Positions 1 through 9,741 of a stretch of 64,000 bases of DNA are shown piece by piece. Each line of letters opens with the position of its first letter. Positions within the stretch are counted from its first letter, which is position 1. The notes beneath the pieces are model-generated. The model searched no databases, had not been told where the DNA came from, and saw only the letters and a list, made by a program, of their open reading frames with translations. Origin of the DNA: Sulfurovum sp. (GTDB taxonomy: Bacteria; Campylobacterota; Campylobacteria; Campylobacterales; Sulfurovaceae); assembly GCA_020525365.1 (NCBI GenBank), contig JAIZOF010000001.1:1077456-1141455 (forward strand), written 5' to 3'. The translations under genes and the position numbers were made by a program.

Positions 1-1
1 T

Positions 2-349
2 AATAAACTCATTCTTGAGCATAAAGAAGTACGTGTTTTTAATACTATTTGCAATGCAACCTTTGAGAATCAAGATGCAGCAGCTGTGTTGGCCAAGGAT
101 GCGGATGTAATGATTGTAATTGGTGGCAAACACTCCTCCAATACTAAGCAGCTACACTCCATCTGTAAGACCTATTGCGGGGACAGTTATCTTATTGAAA
201 ATCAAGATGAATTAAGATTAGTGTGGTTTAAAAATAAGGAACTGTGTGGCATCTCAGCAGGTGCCTCTACACCAGACTGGATTGTACAGAATGTGATAGA
301 AAAGATTCAAGAATTAGTTCAAAAGGCTGAGGTTTTAAAGAGTGAATAG
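2..349 (+). CDS. ispH: 4-hydroxy-3-methylbut-2-enyl diphosphate reductase (C-terminal part)
   Basis: This is the C-terminal part of IspH, the [4Fe-4S] enzyme that makes IPP and DMAPP in the last step of the MEP isoprenoid pathway. The window cuts the 5' end; the frame is open from base 2. The segment [10 protein letters not shown] holds the cysteine equivalent to the third cluster ligand of IspH, and the later SSNTKQL and [11 protein letters not shown] motifs are family signatures in the right order. The stop lies inside the start of aroA (8-nt overlap), so the two are probably translationally coupled. Identity is near certain. Confidence 0.93.
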   Translation, partial: NKLILEHKEVRVFNTICNATFENQDAAAVLAKDADVMIVIGGKHSSNTKQLHSICKTYCGDSYLIENQDELRLVWFKNKELCGISAGASTPDWIVQNVIEKIQELVQKAEVLKSE

Positions 350-1625
350 TATTACACTTGAGCCAATTAAGCGGGTAGAAGGCATAGTAAATCTTCCTGG
401 CTCTAAAAGTCTTTCTAACCGTGCACTATTACTTGCAGCACTAGCAGAGGGAACGACCACGCTAACCAATCTGCTAAAGAGTGACGATACACAACATATG
501 TTAAATGCTCTTAAGATACTTGGGGTAAAGTATATACTCTCTGAGGATGGGACTGAATGTACCATTACTGGAAACGGAGGATCCTTTCAGTGCAGTGAAC
601 CCATTGAACTATTTCTTGGTAATGCTGGAACAGCGATGCGACCACTTTGTGCGGCACTCACTTTGGGTAGTGGTGAATTTGTTCTAACTGGTGAACCACG
701 CATGAAGGAGCGTCCTATTGGACACCTTGTCAATGCCTTAAGGGAAGCAGGATCTGATGTTATCTATTTAGAAAATGAGGGATATCCTTCTCTAAAAATA
801 AGAGCCAATGGTCTTCATGGAGGAGAGGTTAGTATTGATGGCAGTATCTCTAGTCAATTTTTAACAGCATTACTCATGGCAGCACCTTTAGCACAGAATG
901 ATATGCATATTCATATTGTTGGGGATTTGGTTTCTAAACCTTACATCGATATTACACTTAATATTATGAAGCACTTTGGAGTTGAGGTTGAGAATAGAAA
1001 TTATAAGACCTTTGTCGTAAGAGCAGGGCAATGCTATAGGGCGGTGAAACGCTATATGGTAGAAGGTGATGCCTCTTCTGCCTCTTACTTTTTAGCCGCT
1101 GCGGCAATTAAAGGCGGAACAGTCAAGGTTGTAGGTATTGGCAAAAATAGTATCCAAGGAGATATTGCTTTTGTTGATGTACTAGAAAATATGGGATCCA
1201 AGGTAGAGTGGGAAGATGATTGCATTTCCGTCAGTTGTGATGAACTGCATGCTGTAGATATGGATTTCAATCATATACCCGATGCGGCAATGACCATTGC
1301 GACTACTGCACTTTTTGCTAATGGCACCACCACGCTACGCAATATTTATAATTGGCGCGTTAAAGAAACCGATAGGCTTTCAGCTATGGCAACAGAACTT
1401 CGTAAAGTAGGAGCTGATGTGGAAGAGGGAAAAGATTATCTGACTGTTACACCACCCAAGAGGCTCAAGCATGCCACTATTGATACCTATGATGATCATC
1501 GTATGGCAATGTGTTTTTCTTTATTGTCACTTGATCCAGTCTCTGTAACCATTAATGATCCAGAATGTACCGCAAAAACGTTTCCAACTTATTTTGAAGT
1601 ACTGGAGAGTATTGTTGTGAAATAG
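342..1625 (+). CDS. aroA: 3-phosphoshikimate 1-carboxyvinyltransferase (EPSP synthase)
   Basis: This 427-residue protein, of normal family length, adds the enolpyruvyl group of PEP to shikimate-3-phosphate in the chorismate pathway. Family signatures are clear: [17 protein letters not shown] near residue 20 (substrate-binding Lys/Ser/Arg), [15 protein letters not shown] near residue 90, and [11 protein letters not shown] near residue 385. It begins with GTG inside the last codons of ispH. An ispH-aroA pairing is familiar in Campylobacterota, although the neighbour order varies. Nothing in the sequence suggests a defect. Confidence 0.96.
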   Translation: MNSITLEPIKRVEGIVNLPGSKSLSNRALLLAALAEGTTTLTNLLKSDDTQHMLNALKILGVKYILSEDGTECTITGNGGSFQCSEPIELFLGNAGTAMRPLCAALTLGSGEFVLTGEPRMKERPIGHLVNALREAGSDVIYLENEGYPSLKIRANGLHGGEVSIDGSISSQFLTALLMAAPLAQNDMHIHIVGDLVSKPYIDITLNIMKHFGVEVENRNYKTFVVRAGQCYRAVKRYMVEGDASSASYFLAAAAIKGGTVKVVGIGKNSIQGDIAFVDVLENMGSKVEWEDDCISVSCDELHAVDMDFNHIPDAAMTIATTALFANGTTTLRNIYNWRVKETDRLSAMATELRKVGADVEEGKDYLTVTPPKRLKHATIDTYDDHRMAMCFSLLSLDPVSVTINDPECTAKTFPTYFEVLESIVVK

Positions 1626-1759
1626 TAAGAATGATTACTGCATGCCAGTAGGCTTTCTAAGGGCGGCATATAATGTAATTCTAACATATTTTTAAGTATA
1701 ATCATCCCCCATTTAATACTTACTATAGTGCTATCATTTTATTTTTTTAAGGTTGAATT

Positions 1760-4700
1760 ATGAGAGATCTTTTTACATCATTCAAGGATAATTGTGGATT
1801 TGGATTATTGTGTTCTATTGATAATACGCCCACACACCAAAACTTGGAAGATGCCATTACATCACTGTCACGCATGATGCATAGGGGAGCGATTGCAGCA
1901 GACGGAAAGACAGGCGATGGATCTGGGCTGCTTCTCTCTTTTCCAAAAACATTCTTTGAATATGTTGCTACCAAAGATGGGGTAAGCCTTCCTGAACAGT
2001 ATGCGGTTGCGATGGTTTTTTCTCGTAATGAGGATGATTTTGATATCATGGACAAAGTATGTGGTAGCAATGATCTTGAAATAATCTATACTCGTACTGT
2101 GCCAGTCGATACCAATGCACTGGGAAAACAGGCACTTGAGACTCTTCCAACTATCAAGCAGGTCTTTGTTGCGCCAAAAGGTGTGGTAGCACTTGAGCGT
2201 TTTGATGCACTTGTATATCTTTCACGCAAAGAGATTGAATATGAGCTTAAGCATGATAAAGATTTTTACATCTCTTCTTTCTCTACCAAAGTAATTTCCT
2301 ATAAAGGTTTGGTTATGCCAACCCATATTAAGGAATTTTATCAAGATCTTGCAGATAAGAATTTTAAGATCTCTTTTTGTCTTTTTCATCAGCGATTCTC
2401 TACAAACACACTACCTGAGTGGAGACTGGCACAACCATTCCGTATGATCGCACACAATGGTGAGATTAACTCTGTTACTGCCAACCGTTTCAATGTCAAG
2501 GCAAAAATGGCAGCGATTAAATCAGAAATTTTTACCGATAAAGAGATCAAACGTTTAACCAACGTCATTCAGGATGGTATGTCTGATTCTGCAAGTCTTG
2601 ATAACTTTATGGAGTTTCTCCGTGTTAATGGCGTAGACTTTTTTAAGGCAGCACGTTCTCTCATTCCTGCACCATGGCACAATGCACCTCAGATGGATAG
2701 TGATCTTAAAGCTTTCTATGAGTACACCTCAACTTGCTTCGAACCATGGGATGGTCCTGCAGCAGTAAGTATGACGGATGGGCGCTATATTGGTTGTGTT
2801 CTCGACCGAAATGGACTAAGACCCTCTAAATATATCATTACTACCGATAATAGACTCTTGATTAGTTCTGAATATGGAGTACTTCAGGTCCCAGAAGAGC
2901 AGATTGCCGAACGTGGACGTCTGCAATCTGGCGAAATGATGGGAGTTGACCTTAAGTTTGGAAAAATACTTAAGTCCAAGGATATTGATGACTATCTTAA
3001 ATCGATGCACCCTTATAATCAATGGATTAGTAAAAACATGAGCTACCTGCAGGAACATGTTCCTTCAATTAAAGCAGAAAGTTCCCCAGTTGACCACAAA
3101 GAGATGGAAGCCAAACAACGCTATTTTAATTTTACGCTTGAGGTTATGAGAGAGGTTATCAAGCCAATGATTTCAGAAGGAAAAGAGACCACTGGTGCAA
3201 TGGGCGATGATACACCAATTGCAGCTTTTTCAACTGAGCAACGCAACTTTACTGACTTTTTTAAACAAAAGTTTGCTCAAGTCACAAACCCACCAATTGA
3301 TCCAATCCGTGAGAAGATTGTTACCAGCCTCAATACCGGTTTTGGTGAAGTAAGAAATATCTTATCTGATGATGCAGAGTATGCAAAACGTCTCAAAACT
3401 GTATTGCCTATAATGTCAACAGAAAAATTTACTATTTTGAAAGAGTTTGGTGATGAGGGGAACGAAAAGTATGATCCTGCATATAAGTTTGCAAGTTACA
3501 ATACTGCCTATACCCATAATCTCAGAGAAAGCCTCAACAAGCTGGTAGAGCATATCATTTCTGATGTACGTGATAATGGTATTAGAACAATCATTCTTGA
3601 TGATCGTGATCTCTCTAGAGAGAAAAAGGTTATTCCTATGCTAATGGTCATTGGTCGTCTTTCTCAGGTACTTGTTGATGCAGAGCTCAGACACTTAACA
3701 AGTATTGTTGCTGTGACTGGTGAGGTCTTCGATCCACACTCGGTTGCATGCCTGATAGGCTACGGTGCTGCTGCGATCTATCCGTATCTATTCTATTATA
3801 CGGTGGAACAACTTACAGCAGATAAAGCAGATGATATAAAACTGATACTTAGGCGTACTAGACGTGCCATGGGAACAGGGTTGCTTAAAATTATGTCCAA
3901 AATGGGTATTTCGACTATCTCCTCTTACCGAAACTCAAAACTCTTTGATGTGATTGGATTGAGTGATGATATTATTGGTGAGTGTTTTGATGGCTCCAGA
4001 GGGCTACTTAAAGGACTTGGCTATAATGATATCGATCAACGCCTTAACACCTATCATCAACGTGCCTATGCTGGTGAATTTGAAGATAAAAAAAATGTAC
4101 TCTACAAAGGTGGATTTTATAAATATAAAAAAGGTGAGGAGTATCACGACTTCTCTAGACCAGTCATTAGTGCTATTCAGAAGGTTGCCGAAACAGGAAG
4201 CAAAGAGGATTATAAAAACCTCTCCGAGATGATTGATAAACGTGATAAAAAGTTTATTCGTGATTTCTTTGAACTTCACTCTTCAAGGAAGCCTATCTGT
4301 ATAGATGAAGTAGAACCAATTGAAACAATTTTCAAACATTTTTCTACTGCAGCAATGTCTATGGGGTCCATCTCTCAAGAAGCCCATGAAGTACTTGCTG
4401 AGGCCATGAATACCATTGGAGGAAAGTCTAACTCTGGGGAGGGAGGAGAAGATCCTGCGCGTTATGGCACAATCAAAAATTCCAAAATTAAACAGGTTGC
4501 CTCAGGGCGTTTTGGTGTAACACCAGAATATTTACGTTCAGCCGAAGAGATACAAATTAAAGTGGCACAAGGAGCCAAGCCTGGTGAAGGTGGACAGCTT
4601 CCTGGAAGTAAGGTCTCTCCACTTATTGCATCACTGCGTTACACTAAGCCAGGGGTAACGCTTATCTCTCCACCACCACACCATGATATCTACTCCATTG

Positions 4701-6178
4701 AAGATCTTGCTCAACTAATCTTTGACCTCAAGCAGATCAACCCTAAAGCCAAAATTGCTGTCAAGCTGGTATCTACAGCAGGTGTCGGTACTATTGCCGC
4801 AGGTGTAGCAAAAGCCTACGCAGATAAAATTATTATCTCAGGTGGAGATGGTGGTACGGGTGCCGCACCTATTGGCTCTATTCGTTTTGCAGGGAATCCA
4901 TGGGAACTTGGTTTAATAGAAGCACACAATGCGCTCAAAGCCAATAACCTGAGAAGTCTTGTAACCGTTGAAACAGATGGTGGACTTAAAACTGCACTTG
5001 ATGTTATTAAGGCAGCAATCTTTGGTGCAGAAGAGTATGCGTTTGGTACGGGAGCATTGGTGATTGTTGGATGCATGATGTTGCGCGTCTGTCACCTCAA
5101 TACCTGTGGTGTAGGTGTTGCAACACAAGATCCACATCTTCGAGCCCGATTTAAAGGAAATGTTCAAAAGGTAATTAACTACTTTACACTACTTGCCAAA
5201 GAAATTAGGGAAATCCTTGCACAACTTGGATACAGGAGTCTTGAAGAGATTATTGGAAAGACTGAATTGCTTAAGGTAATTGATGATGAATTTGCCAATA
5301 AGTTTGACTTTCAACAGCTTCTTGAAAAAATAGAAGGAGTTGATATTTGTCAAGTACCATACAATGAACCATTCGATAAAAATGAATTTGAAAAAGAGAT
5401 TGTTAAAGAACTTATGCCAACCATCAAAGATCCAAGTAAGCCAGTAATTATTACAAGGAAGATTACCAATCTTAACCGAAGTTTTGGTACGCGTATCTCT
5501 GGTGAAATTGCGGAGATACATGGAAACAAAGGGCTTCCCGATGATACTATTACCATCAATCTTGAAGGAGTTACCGGACAGTCTTTGGGTGCTTTTCTCT
5601 CTAAAGGGGTAACTATCAATGTCAATGGTGCTGGAAATGACTATATTGGTAAAGGAATGAACGGTGGACATATCGTTATTACCTCTCTAAAATCCGGATC
5701 TAACTTTGCATTAGGAGGAAATACTTGTCTTTATGGTGCGACTGGCGGCACACTCTATATTAGTGGAAAAGTAGGTGAGCGTTTTGCAGTACGTAACTCT
5801 GGTGCAACAACTGTCGTTGAAGGTACAGGAGATCACCCTTGTGAGTATATGACTGGCGGTACAGTAGTGATTCTTGGTGATACTGGTGTAAACTTTGGTG
5901 CAGGGATGACTGGAGGCAAGGCATTTGTGTATGATAAAGAAGGAACCTTCTATGAGAAACTTAATCTTGAGCTTGTGGAGGCAATCCGTATTGATACCGA
6001 TGAATGGGATTTTGAAATGTTTGAACTTAAGCACCTTCTTAAAGATTATGTCACCAAGACTGGAAGCAAGAAGGCTCAAAACATTCTTAACAATATCAGA
6101 ACAGCTTTACGAAAGTTTTGGATGGTTGTGCCGCGTGGTGCCAAACCTACACTTGAGACAAACAAGAAAGGAGAGTAG
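1760..6178 (+). CDS. gltB: Glutamate synthase large (alpha) subunit
   Basis: The 1472-residue alpha subunit of GOGAT transfers the glutamine amide to 2-oxoglutarate, giving two glutamates. The order is a class II glutaminase domain, with the catalytic cysteine expected at Cys12 (CGFG) after an 11-residue leader that would be removed; a central domain; the FMN/2-oxoglutarate barrel from about residue 830 (GGKSNSGEGGEDP, then ISGGDGGTGAAP); the [3Fe-4S] cysteines Cys1105, Cys1111 and Cys1116; and a C-terminal GXGXG beta-helix. The ATG follows AAGG. The partner gltD, which supplies electrons from NAD(P)H, is not next to it or anywhere in the window. Confidence 0.97.
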   Translation: MRDLFTSFKDNCGFGLLCSIDNTPTHQNLEDAITSLSRMMHRGAIAADGKTGDGSGLLLSFPKTFFEYVATKDGVSLPEQYAVAMVFSRNEDDFDIMDKVCGSNDLEIIYTRTVPVDTNALGKQALETLPTIKQVFVAPKGVVALERFDALVYLSRKEIEYELKHDKDFYISSFSTKVISYKGLVMPTHIKEFYQDLADKNFKISFCLFHQRFSTNTLPEWRLAQPFRMIAHNGEINSVTANRFNVKAKMAAIKSEIFTDKEIKRLTNVIQDGMSDSASLDNFMEFLRVNGVDFFKAARSLIPAPWHNAPQMDSDLKAFYEYTSTCFEPWDGPAAVSMTDGRYIGCVLDRNGLRPSKYIITTDNRLLISSEYGVLQVPEEQIAERGRLQSGEMMGVDLKFGKILKSKDIDDYLKSMHPYNQWISKNMSYLQEHVPSIKAESSPVDHKEMEAKQRYFNFTLEVMREVIKPMISEGKETTGAMGDDTPIAAFSTEQRNFTDFFKQKFAQVTNPPIDPIREKIVTSLNTGFGEVRNILSDDAEYAKRLKTVLPIMSTEKFTILKEFGDEGNEKYDPAYKFASYNTAYTHNLRESLNKLVEHIISDVRDNGIRTIILDDRDLSREKKVIPMLMVIGRLSQVLVDAELRHLTSIVAVTGEVFDPHSVACLIGYGAAAIYPYLFYYTVEQLTADKADDIKLILRRTRRAMGTGLLKIMSKMGISTISSYRNSKLFDVIGLSDDIIGECFDGSRGLLKGLGYNDIDQRLNTYHQRAYAGEFEDKKNVLYKGGFYKYKKGEEYHDFSRPVISAIQKVAETGSKEDYKNLSEMIDKRDKKFIRDFFELHSSRKPICIDEVEPIETIFKHFSTAAMSMGSISQEAHEVLAEAMNTIGGKSNSGEGGEDPARYGTIKNSKIKQVASGRFGVTPEYLRSAEEIQIKVAQGAKPGEGGQLPGSKVSPLIASLRYTKPGVTLISPPPHHDIYSIEDLAQLIFDLKQINPKAKIAVKLVSTAGVGTIAAGVAKAYADKIIISGGDGGTGAAPIGSIRFAGNPWELGLIEAHNALKANNLRSLVTVETDGGLKTALDVIKAAIFGAEEYAFGTGALVIVGCMMLRVCHLNTCGVGVATQDPHLRARFKGNVQKVINYFTLLAKEIREILAQLGYRSLEEIIGKTELLKVIDDEFANKFDFQQLLEKIEGVDICQVPYNEPFDKNEFEKEIVKELMPTIKDPSKPVIITRKITNLNRSFGTRISGEIAEIHGNKGLPDDTITINLEGVTGQSLGAFLSKGVTINVNGAGNDYIGKGMNGGHIVITSLKSGSNFALGGNTCLYGATGGTLYISGKVGERFAVRNSGATTVVEGTGDHPCEYMTGGTVVILGDTGVNFGAGMTGGKAFVYDKEGTFYEKLNLELVEAIRIDTDEWDFEMFELKHLLKDYVTKTGSKKAQNILNNIRTALRKFWMVVPRGAKPTLETNKKGE

Positions 6179-6217
6179 CCAAATCCTCCCTCTTGTGATT
6201 ACCAGAAGGAATTTTTT

Positions 6218-6964
6218 TTGAATGAATTTATCCAAGCTTGTATTGTTGCCAATGAAGAGATCGCAACAGCGCTTGAGAAAGGTATAGATACTGTTTTATT
6301 TGAAAAGACCAAGATTGGTGTGGGTGGAGATGTAAGTTCTCGTCTTGATATTTTTGCCGAATCAATTTTTGTTAAACATCTTGCTCTCTTTGGACAGATA
6401 GAGTCAGAAGAGTCTGGACTCATTGGTGAAGGAGAAGCACAAATCATTATTGACCCTATCGATGGCTCCTCTAATGCACTCTCTCTTTTTCCTTATTTTG
6501 GGACTTCTGTTGCTCGTGTTAATGCCGATGGTATTCTTGATGCAGCAGTGGTTTGCAATCTTGCCAATAGAGATATTTTTTACAAGACTCCAGGTAAAGA
6601 TTTGCTGCATGGAAAACTATTTAAAAATGATTTTACCTCTCCCCAAAATGCACCCGCATCGGAAATTGGACTTTTTGAGAAAGCTTATGCCAATCCAAAA
6701 CTGGTAGCAATGATGGATGCTTCTGGATTAAAATTTCGCTCTCCTGGTGCCATTGCCCTCTCTCTTGCCTATGCCCATACAGTTCGATTTGTACTTTTTG
6801 TCGGTACATTTCGTATTTATGATTTTGCCGCAGGTTTAGCACTTTGTGAAGGGCTTGAAGTAATCGTTGAGCAAGATTATGTTATAGTTTCGAAAGATAA
6901 AAATGTGGTTTCTATGCTTGAAATACTTATTGGTAAGCAAAAAACTATCAAAGAGGAAAAGTAA
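6218..6964 (+). CDS. Inositol monophosphatase-family sugar phosphatase
   Basis: This 248-residue member of the Mg-dependent inositol monophosphatase / FBPase superfamily has the metal-binding signature DPIDGSSN (Asp79, Asp82), an upstream acidic IESEESG segment and the C-terminal YDFAAGLALCEG motif, which holds the last metal ligand. DGSSN is closer to the fructose-bisphosphatase wording than to DGTxN of true inositol phosphatases, so the substrate is open. The start is TTG, 7 nt after AGAAGGA, with no better in-frame ATG. It ends 2 nt before accD and is probably co-transcribed with it. Confidence 0.85.
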   Translation: MNEFIQACIVANEEIATALEKGIDTVLFEKTKIGVGGDVSSRLDIFAESIFVKHLALFGQIESEESGLIGEGEAQIIIDPIDGSSNALSLFPYFGTSVARVNADGILDAAVVCNLANRDIFYKTPGKDLLHGKLFKNDFTSPQNAPASEIGLFEKAYANPKLVAMMDASGLKFRSPGAIALSLAYAHTVRFVLFVGTFRIYDFAAGLALCEGLEVIVEQDYVIVSKDKNVVSMLEILIGKQKTIKEEK

Positions 6965-6966
6965 TT

Positions 6967-7815
6967 ATGGAATTTAATAATATGTTTGGTAGCCTGTTTG
7001 GAAAAGAGGAAAAGAAAGAGGAGCAGCAGAATCAGTGGATAAAATGTCCCAAGTGTACCTCGCTTATGTATTATAAAGAGGTGGAAGCAAAGCAGAATGT
7101 CTGCCCCAAGTGTAACCACCATTTTCGCATTAGTGCAGATAGGCGTATTGCATCGATTGTTGATGAAGGGAGTTTTAAGGAGTATGATGCCTCACTTGCA
7201 CCGGTTGACCCTTTAAAGTTTACTGACAAAAAGTCTTACAAAAAACGTATTGAAGAGGCAAAAGCCAAAACGGGAAAGACCTCTTCTGTAGTAAGTGGAA
7301 GCTGTACTATTGGTGGTCAGCCTGCAGAATTGGTTGTTTTTGACTTTGCCTTTATGGGTGGAAGTCTTGGTTCTGTTGAGGGTGAAAAAATTGTTCGTGC
7401 CGTAAATCGTGCTATGGAGAAGGAGTGTGGCGTTATTATTGTCTCTGCTTCTGGTGGAGCAAGAATGCAGGAAAGTACATACTCACTGTTGCAGATGAGT
7501 AAAACTTCTGCTGCATTAAAACGTCTAAGCAACAGGGGATTACCTTATATTTCAGTATTGACAGACCCAACCATGGGTGGTGTTTCTGCATCTTTTGCAA
7601 TGTTGGCAGATATTATTATGGCAGAGCCAGGCGCACTTATTGGCTTTGCTGGTCAACGTGTTATCAAGCAGACAGTGGGTGTAGATCTTCCGGAAGGTTT
7701 CCAACGCTCTGAGTTTTTACTTGAGCATGGACTTATTGATATGATTACCAATCGAATTGATATGCATCAAACACTAGCAGATTTACTTAAACTAATGGAT
7801 AAAAAAGCAAGTTAA
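6967..7815 (+). CDS. accD: Acetyl-CoA carboxylase carboxyltransferase subunit beta
   Basis: AccD (282 residues) forms the carboxyltransferase with AccA and moves CO2 from biotin to acetyl-CoA, making malonyl-CoA for fatty acid synthesis. The N-terminal zinc ribbon has Cys27, Cys30, Cys46 and Cys49 (CPKC twice), followed by the crotonase-like fold with SGGARMQES near residue 160 and GFAGQRVIKQT near residue 228. It starts with ATG 2 nt after the phosphatase gene. AccA is not in the window. Confidence 0.96.
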   Translation: MEFNNMFGSLFGKEEKKEEQQNQWIKCPKCTSLMYYKEVEAKQNVCPKCNHHFRISADRRIASIVDEGSFKEYDASLAPVDPLKFTDKKSYKKRIEEAKAKTGKTSSVVSGSCTIGGQPAELVVFDFAFMGGSLGSVEGEKIVRAVNRAMEKECGVIIVSASGGARMQESTYSLLQMSKTSAALKRLSNRGLPYISVLTDPTMGGVSASFAMLADIIMAEPGALIGFAGQRVIKQTVGVDLPEGFQRSEFLLEHGLIDMITNRIDMHQTLADLLKLMDKKAS

Positions 7816-7840
7816 GCTATATGGATTCCAAGGATATACT

Positions 7841-8239
7841 ATGAAAAAACATTTATTACTAGCAACACTCTTAAGTACAATACTTTTTGCTGAGTTTAAA
7901 ACCATTGATACAGTAAAACTTGAAATATTACAGGCTAAGGGAGTACCGGTAATTGATATCCGTACACCAATGGAGTGGAAAGAGACGGGTGTTATCAAAG
8001 GGGCACATAAAATGATGTTCTTTGGACCCAATGGACAACCAGACCTTGCTGAATGGTTCTTTGATCTTGGTCATATTGTAAAAGATAAAAAACAACCCTT
8101 TATTATTTATTGTGCACACGCCAACCGTACAAAAGCACTTGGAAAAGGGCTTGAAGATATGGGATTTGAGCATGTCTATGAACTTAAAGGTGGCATTGAA
8201 AATGGCTGGATCAAAGCAGGTAAGCCAACAGTCAAATAG
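7841..8239 (+). CDS. Periplasmic single-domain rhodanese
   Basis: This 132-residue protein has a short signal peptide (about residues 1-17, LSTILFA) and one rhodanese domain. VIDIRTPMEWKETG is the conserved Asp-Arg strand, and the active loop CAHANR starts at Cys91, followed by the ELKGGIENGWIKAG C-terminal signature. The cysteine is present, so persulfide or sulfur-transfer activity is plausible; substrate and partner cannot be read from sequence. It lies 25 nt after accD. A second exported rhodanese is encoded at 9182-9697, with a DUF4395 membrane gene between them. Confidence 0.88.
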   Translation: MKKHLLLATLLSTILFAEFKTIDTVKLEILQAKGVPVIDIRTPMEWKETGVIKGAHKMMFFGPNGQPDLAEWFFDLGHIVKDKKQPFIIYCAHANRTKALGKGLEDMGFEHVYELKGGIENGWIKAGKPTVK

Positions 8240-8251
8240 ATTTAATAATAC

Positions 8252-8977
8252 CTAAAAATCATCCTCTTCCGCATTGAGCTCTGCTTCTATTTTTGCTTCT
8301 ATTTCTGCTTCAAGTTGCTCTTCTGTTAGTACTAGTTCATGGAGAAACTCACCAAAAAAAGTCCTTGAATCAGTTTTAGCAATAAAGAGATAGGTTCCTA
8401 TAAGAATTCCGATAAACATAGTGGTTGCAATAATCTTTTGAGAGAAACTAAAGGTCTGAATAGGATCTTTGGTACGTATTTCACATACACCACCAGGGCA
8501 ATATTGTGCCTCTTTTCGACTAAAAAGTGCGTATAGTTTGCATCCTACGCAAATACCAAAAGCACTCTCAAAAAAGATAATACCTAAACAAAATTTACAC
8601 AGCAATACTCTATAGAAAGTAACTTCCCAGTGAAGTACAAACCAGTTCATCATTGGAAGAAAAATTATCCATCCTAGTATCCATGCAAAACGTTTCTGTA
8701 CTGCTCCAACATATTCAGGCTTCTGGTTCTGCACAAAAAACCTTCCTAAAAGTAAAAAAGGAGAGTAGCGAGGTGTGATAATGCGTATGGTTAAATCAAA
8801 AAAAATTAAAGTAAGATAAACCCTAGCTACAATAGCATGATTAAACCCAATTCCAACAAAGATGACAATCATTCCAAGCATAAACATGATGCCAGCAGCA
8901 GCTCTGACTTCTCTATCGTTCAGAACCCCTGTTTCATATCCTGATACTGTTTCACCGTATTGTTTAGATAATAGAAT
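8252..8977 (-). CDS. DUF4395 family membrane protein, probable AUU start
   Basis: This is a multi-spanning inner-membrane protein of the DUF4395 family. NQKPEYVGAVQKRFAWILGW and the Cys pair in ESAFGICVGCKLY are family hallmarks, and further Cys residues follow in YCPGGVC. The C-terminus is acidic. The first in-frame ATG is at 8887, but the frame stays open upstream with protein-like sequence (YGETVSGYETGVLNDREVRA), and no ATG, GTG or TTG codon lies in it. An ATT codon ending at 8977 sits 6 nt after AAAGGA, so I take it as the likely start; otherwise the gene ends at 8887. Function unknown; the rhodanese neighbours suggest sulfur or thiol chemistry. Confidence 0.75.
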   Translation of the reverse strand: MLLSKQYGETVSGYETGVLNDREVRAAAGIMFMLGMIVIFVGIGFNHAIVARVYLTLIFFDLTIRIITPRYSPFLLLGRFFVQNQKPEYVGAVQKRFAWILGWIIFLPMMNWFVLHWEVTFYRVLLCKFCLGIIFFESAFGICVGCKLYALFSRKEAQYCPGGVCEIRTKDPIQTFSFSQKIIATTMFIGILIGTYLFIAKTDSRTFFGEFLHELVLTEEQLEAEIEAKIEAELNAEEDDF

Positions 8978-9137
8978 GATTAATCCTTTGAAAATTCTAT
9001 GGCATTATAGCACTGAAAAGTTAATTTTTTGTAAAGACAGAGTGAAGAGTGTAGATAAAGCTTAAAAGCATCATTTTAAATGAATATATTATATAAAATA
9101 ATCCATAAATTATAAAATTTACTTAAGTTAACAAAGC

Positions 9138-9143
9138 TATAAT
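9138..9143 (+). promoter_or_regulatory. Candidate -10 box for the second rhodanese gene
   Basis: A perfect TATAAT lies in the AT-rich stretch 39 nt before the ATG at 9182, with AAAGGAATATCT as ribosome binding site. No good -35 hexamer is visible, which is usual for Campylobacterota sigma-70 promoters. This is a sequence match only. Confidence 0.4.
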
Positions 9144-9181
9144 TTATATTCCAAAATTTAATCATTTTAAAAGGAATATCT

Positions 9182-9697
9182 ATGAGAATAGCTACTATTT
9201 TGATTGCAATATTATTGGCTCTTGGTATTACCAATGCTGATACGTTCATAAACTACAAACACTTGACAAAAAAGCTAAAAGAGCAAAATAGAAAAAATGG
9301 AACTATGGCATCTACAGATGACGTTAAAAAAGCCTTGAAATCAAAAGATTGGGCAGTGGTTGATGTAAGAACACTTGAAGAGTGGAATGCAGCTTCTATA
9401 AAAGGGTCAGTAAGAGTTGGAAGACAAGCACCTGAGAAGGTTCTGGAGTCCATAGTTCTTGATGATGATGACAAGTTCATTAAAGACAAACTTGTAGTTA
9501 TCTGCAACACTGCCTCAAGAGCCTCTATTGAGGCACAAACATTTAGACAGATGGGTTTTAAAAAGGTGAAAATATACCCTATATACAAATGGATAGATGA
9601 ATGTAATCCTGTAGCAACGAGATATACAAATAAAAAATATAAAAAAGGAACCAAGAAAAAGTTTGGGCTGTTTTATACCGAACATTGTAAAAAGTAG
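9182..9697 (+). CDS. Exported rhodanese-domain protein
   Basis: This 171-residue protein has a signal peptide (cleavage probably after TNA, residue 19), a lysine-rich linker and a rhodanese domain. The domain shows WAVVDVRTLEEWNAASIKGS and the active loop CNTASRAS with Cys108. A basic tail of about 40 residues (KKYKKGTKKK) ending in a lone Cys extends beyond the domain. It is divergent from the rhodanese at 7841 and is not a recent duplicate. The tail could bind a partner or an anionic surface, but this is only inference. Confidence 0.82.
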   Translation: MRIATILIAILLALGITNADTFINYKHLTKKLKEQNRKNGTMASTDDVKKALKSKDWAVVDVRTLEEWNAASIKGSVRVGRQAPEKVLESIVLDDDDKFIKDKLVVICNTASRASIEAQTFRQMGFKKVKIYPIYKWIDECNPVATRYTNKKYKKGTKKKFGLFYTEHCKK

Positions 9698-9741
9698 CAA
9701 GTATTCACAAAGAACACACAAAGTATTAGTTTAATGGTAAG

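Noticed and set aside
335-565. Reverse-strand open frame over aroA
   Set aside because: Fully inside a confident gene, no ribosome site, and unlike any protein family; a shadow frame. Many others, such as those opposite gltB, were dropped for the same reason.
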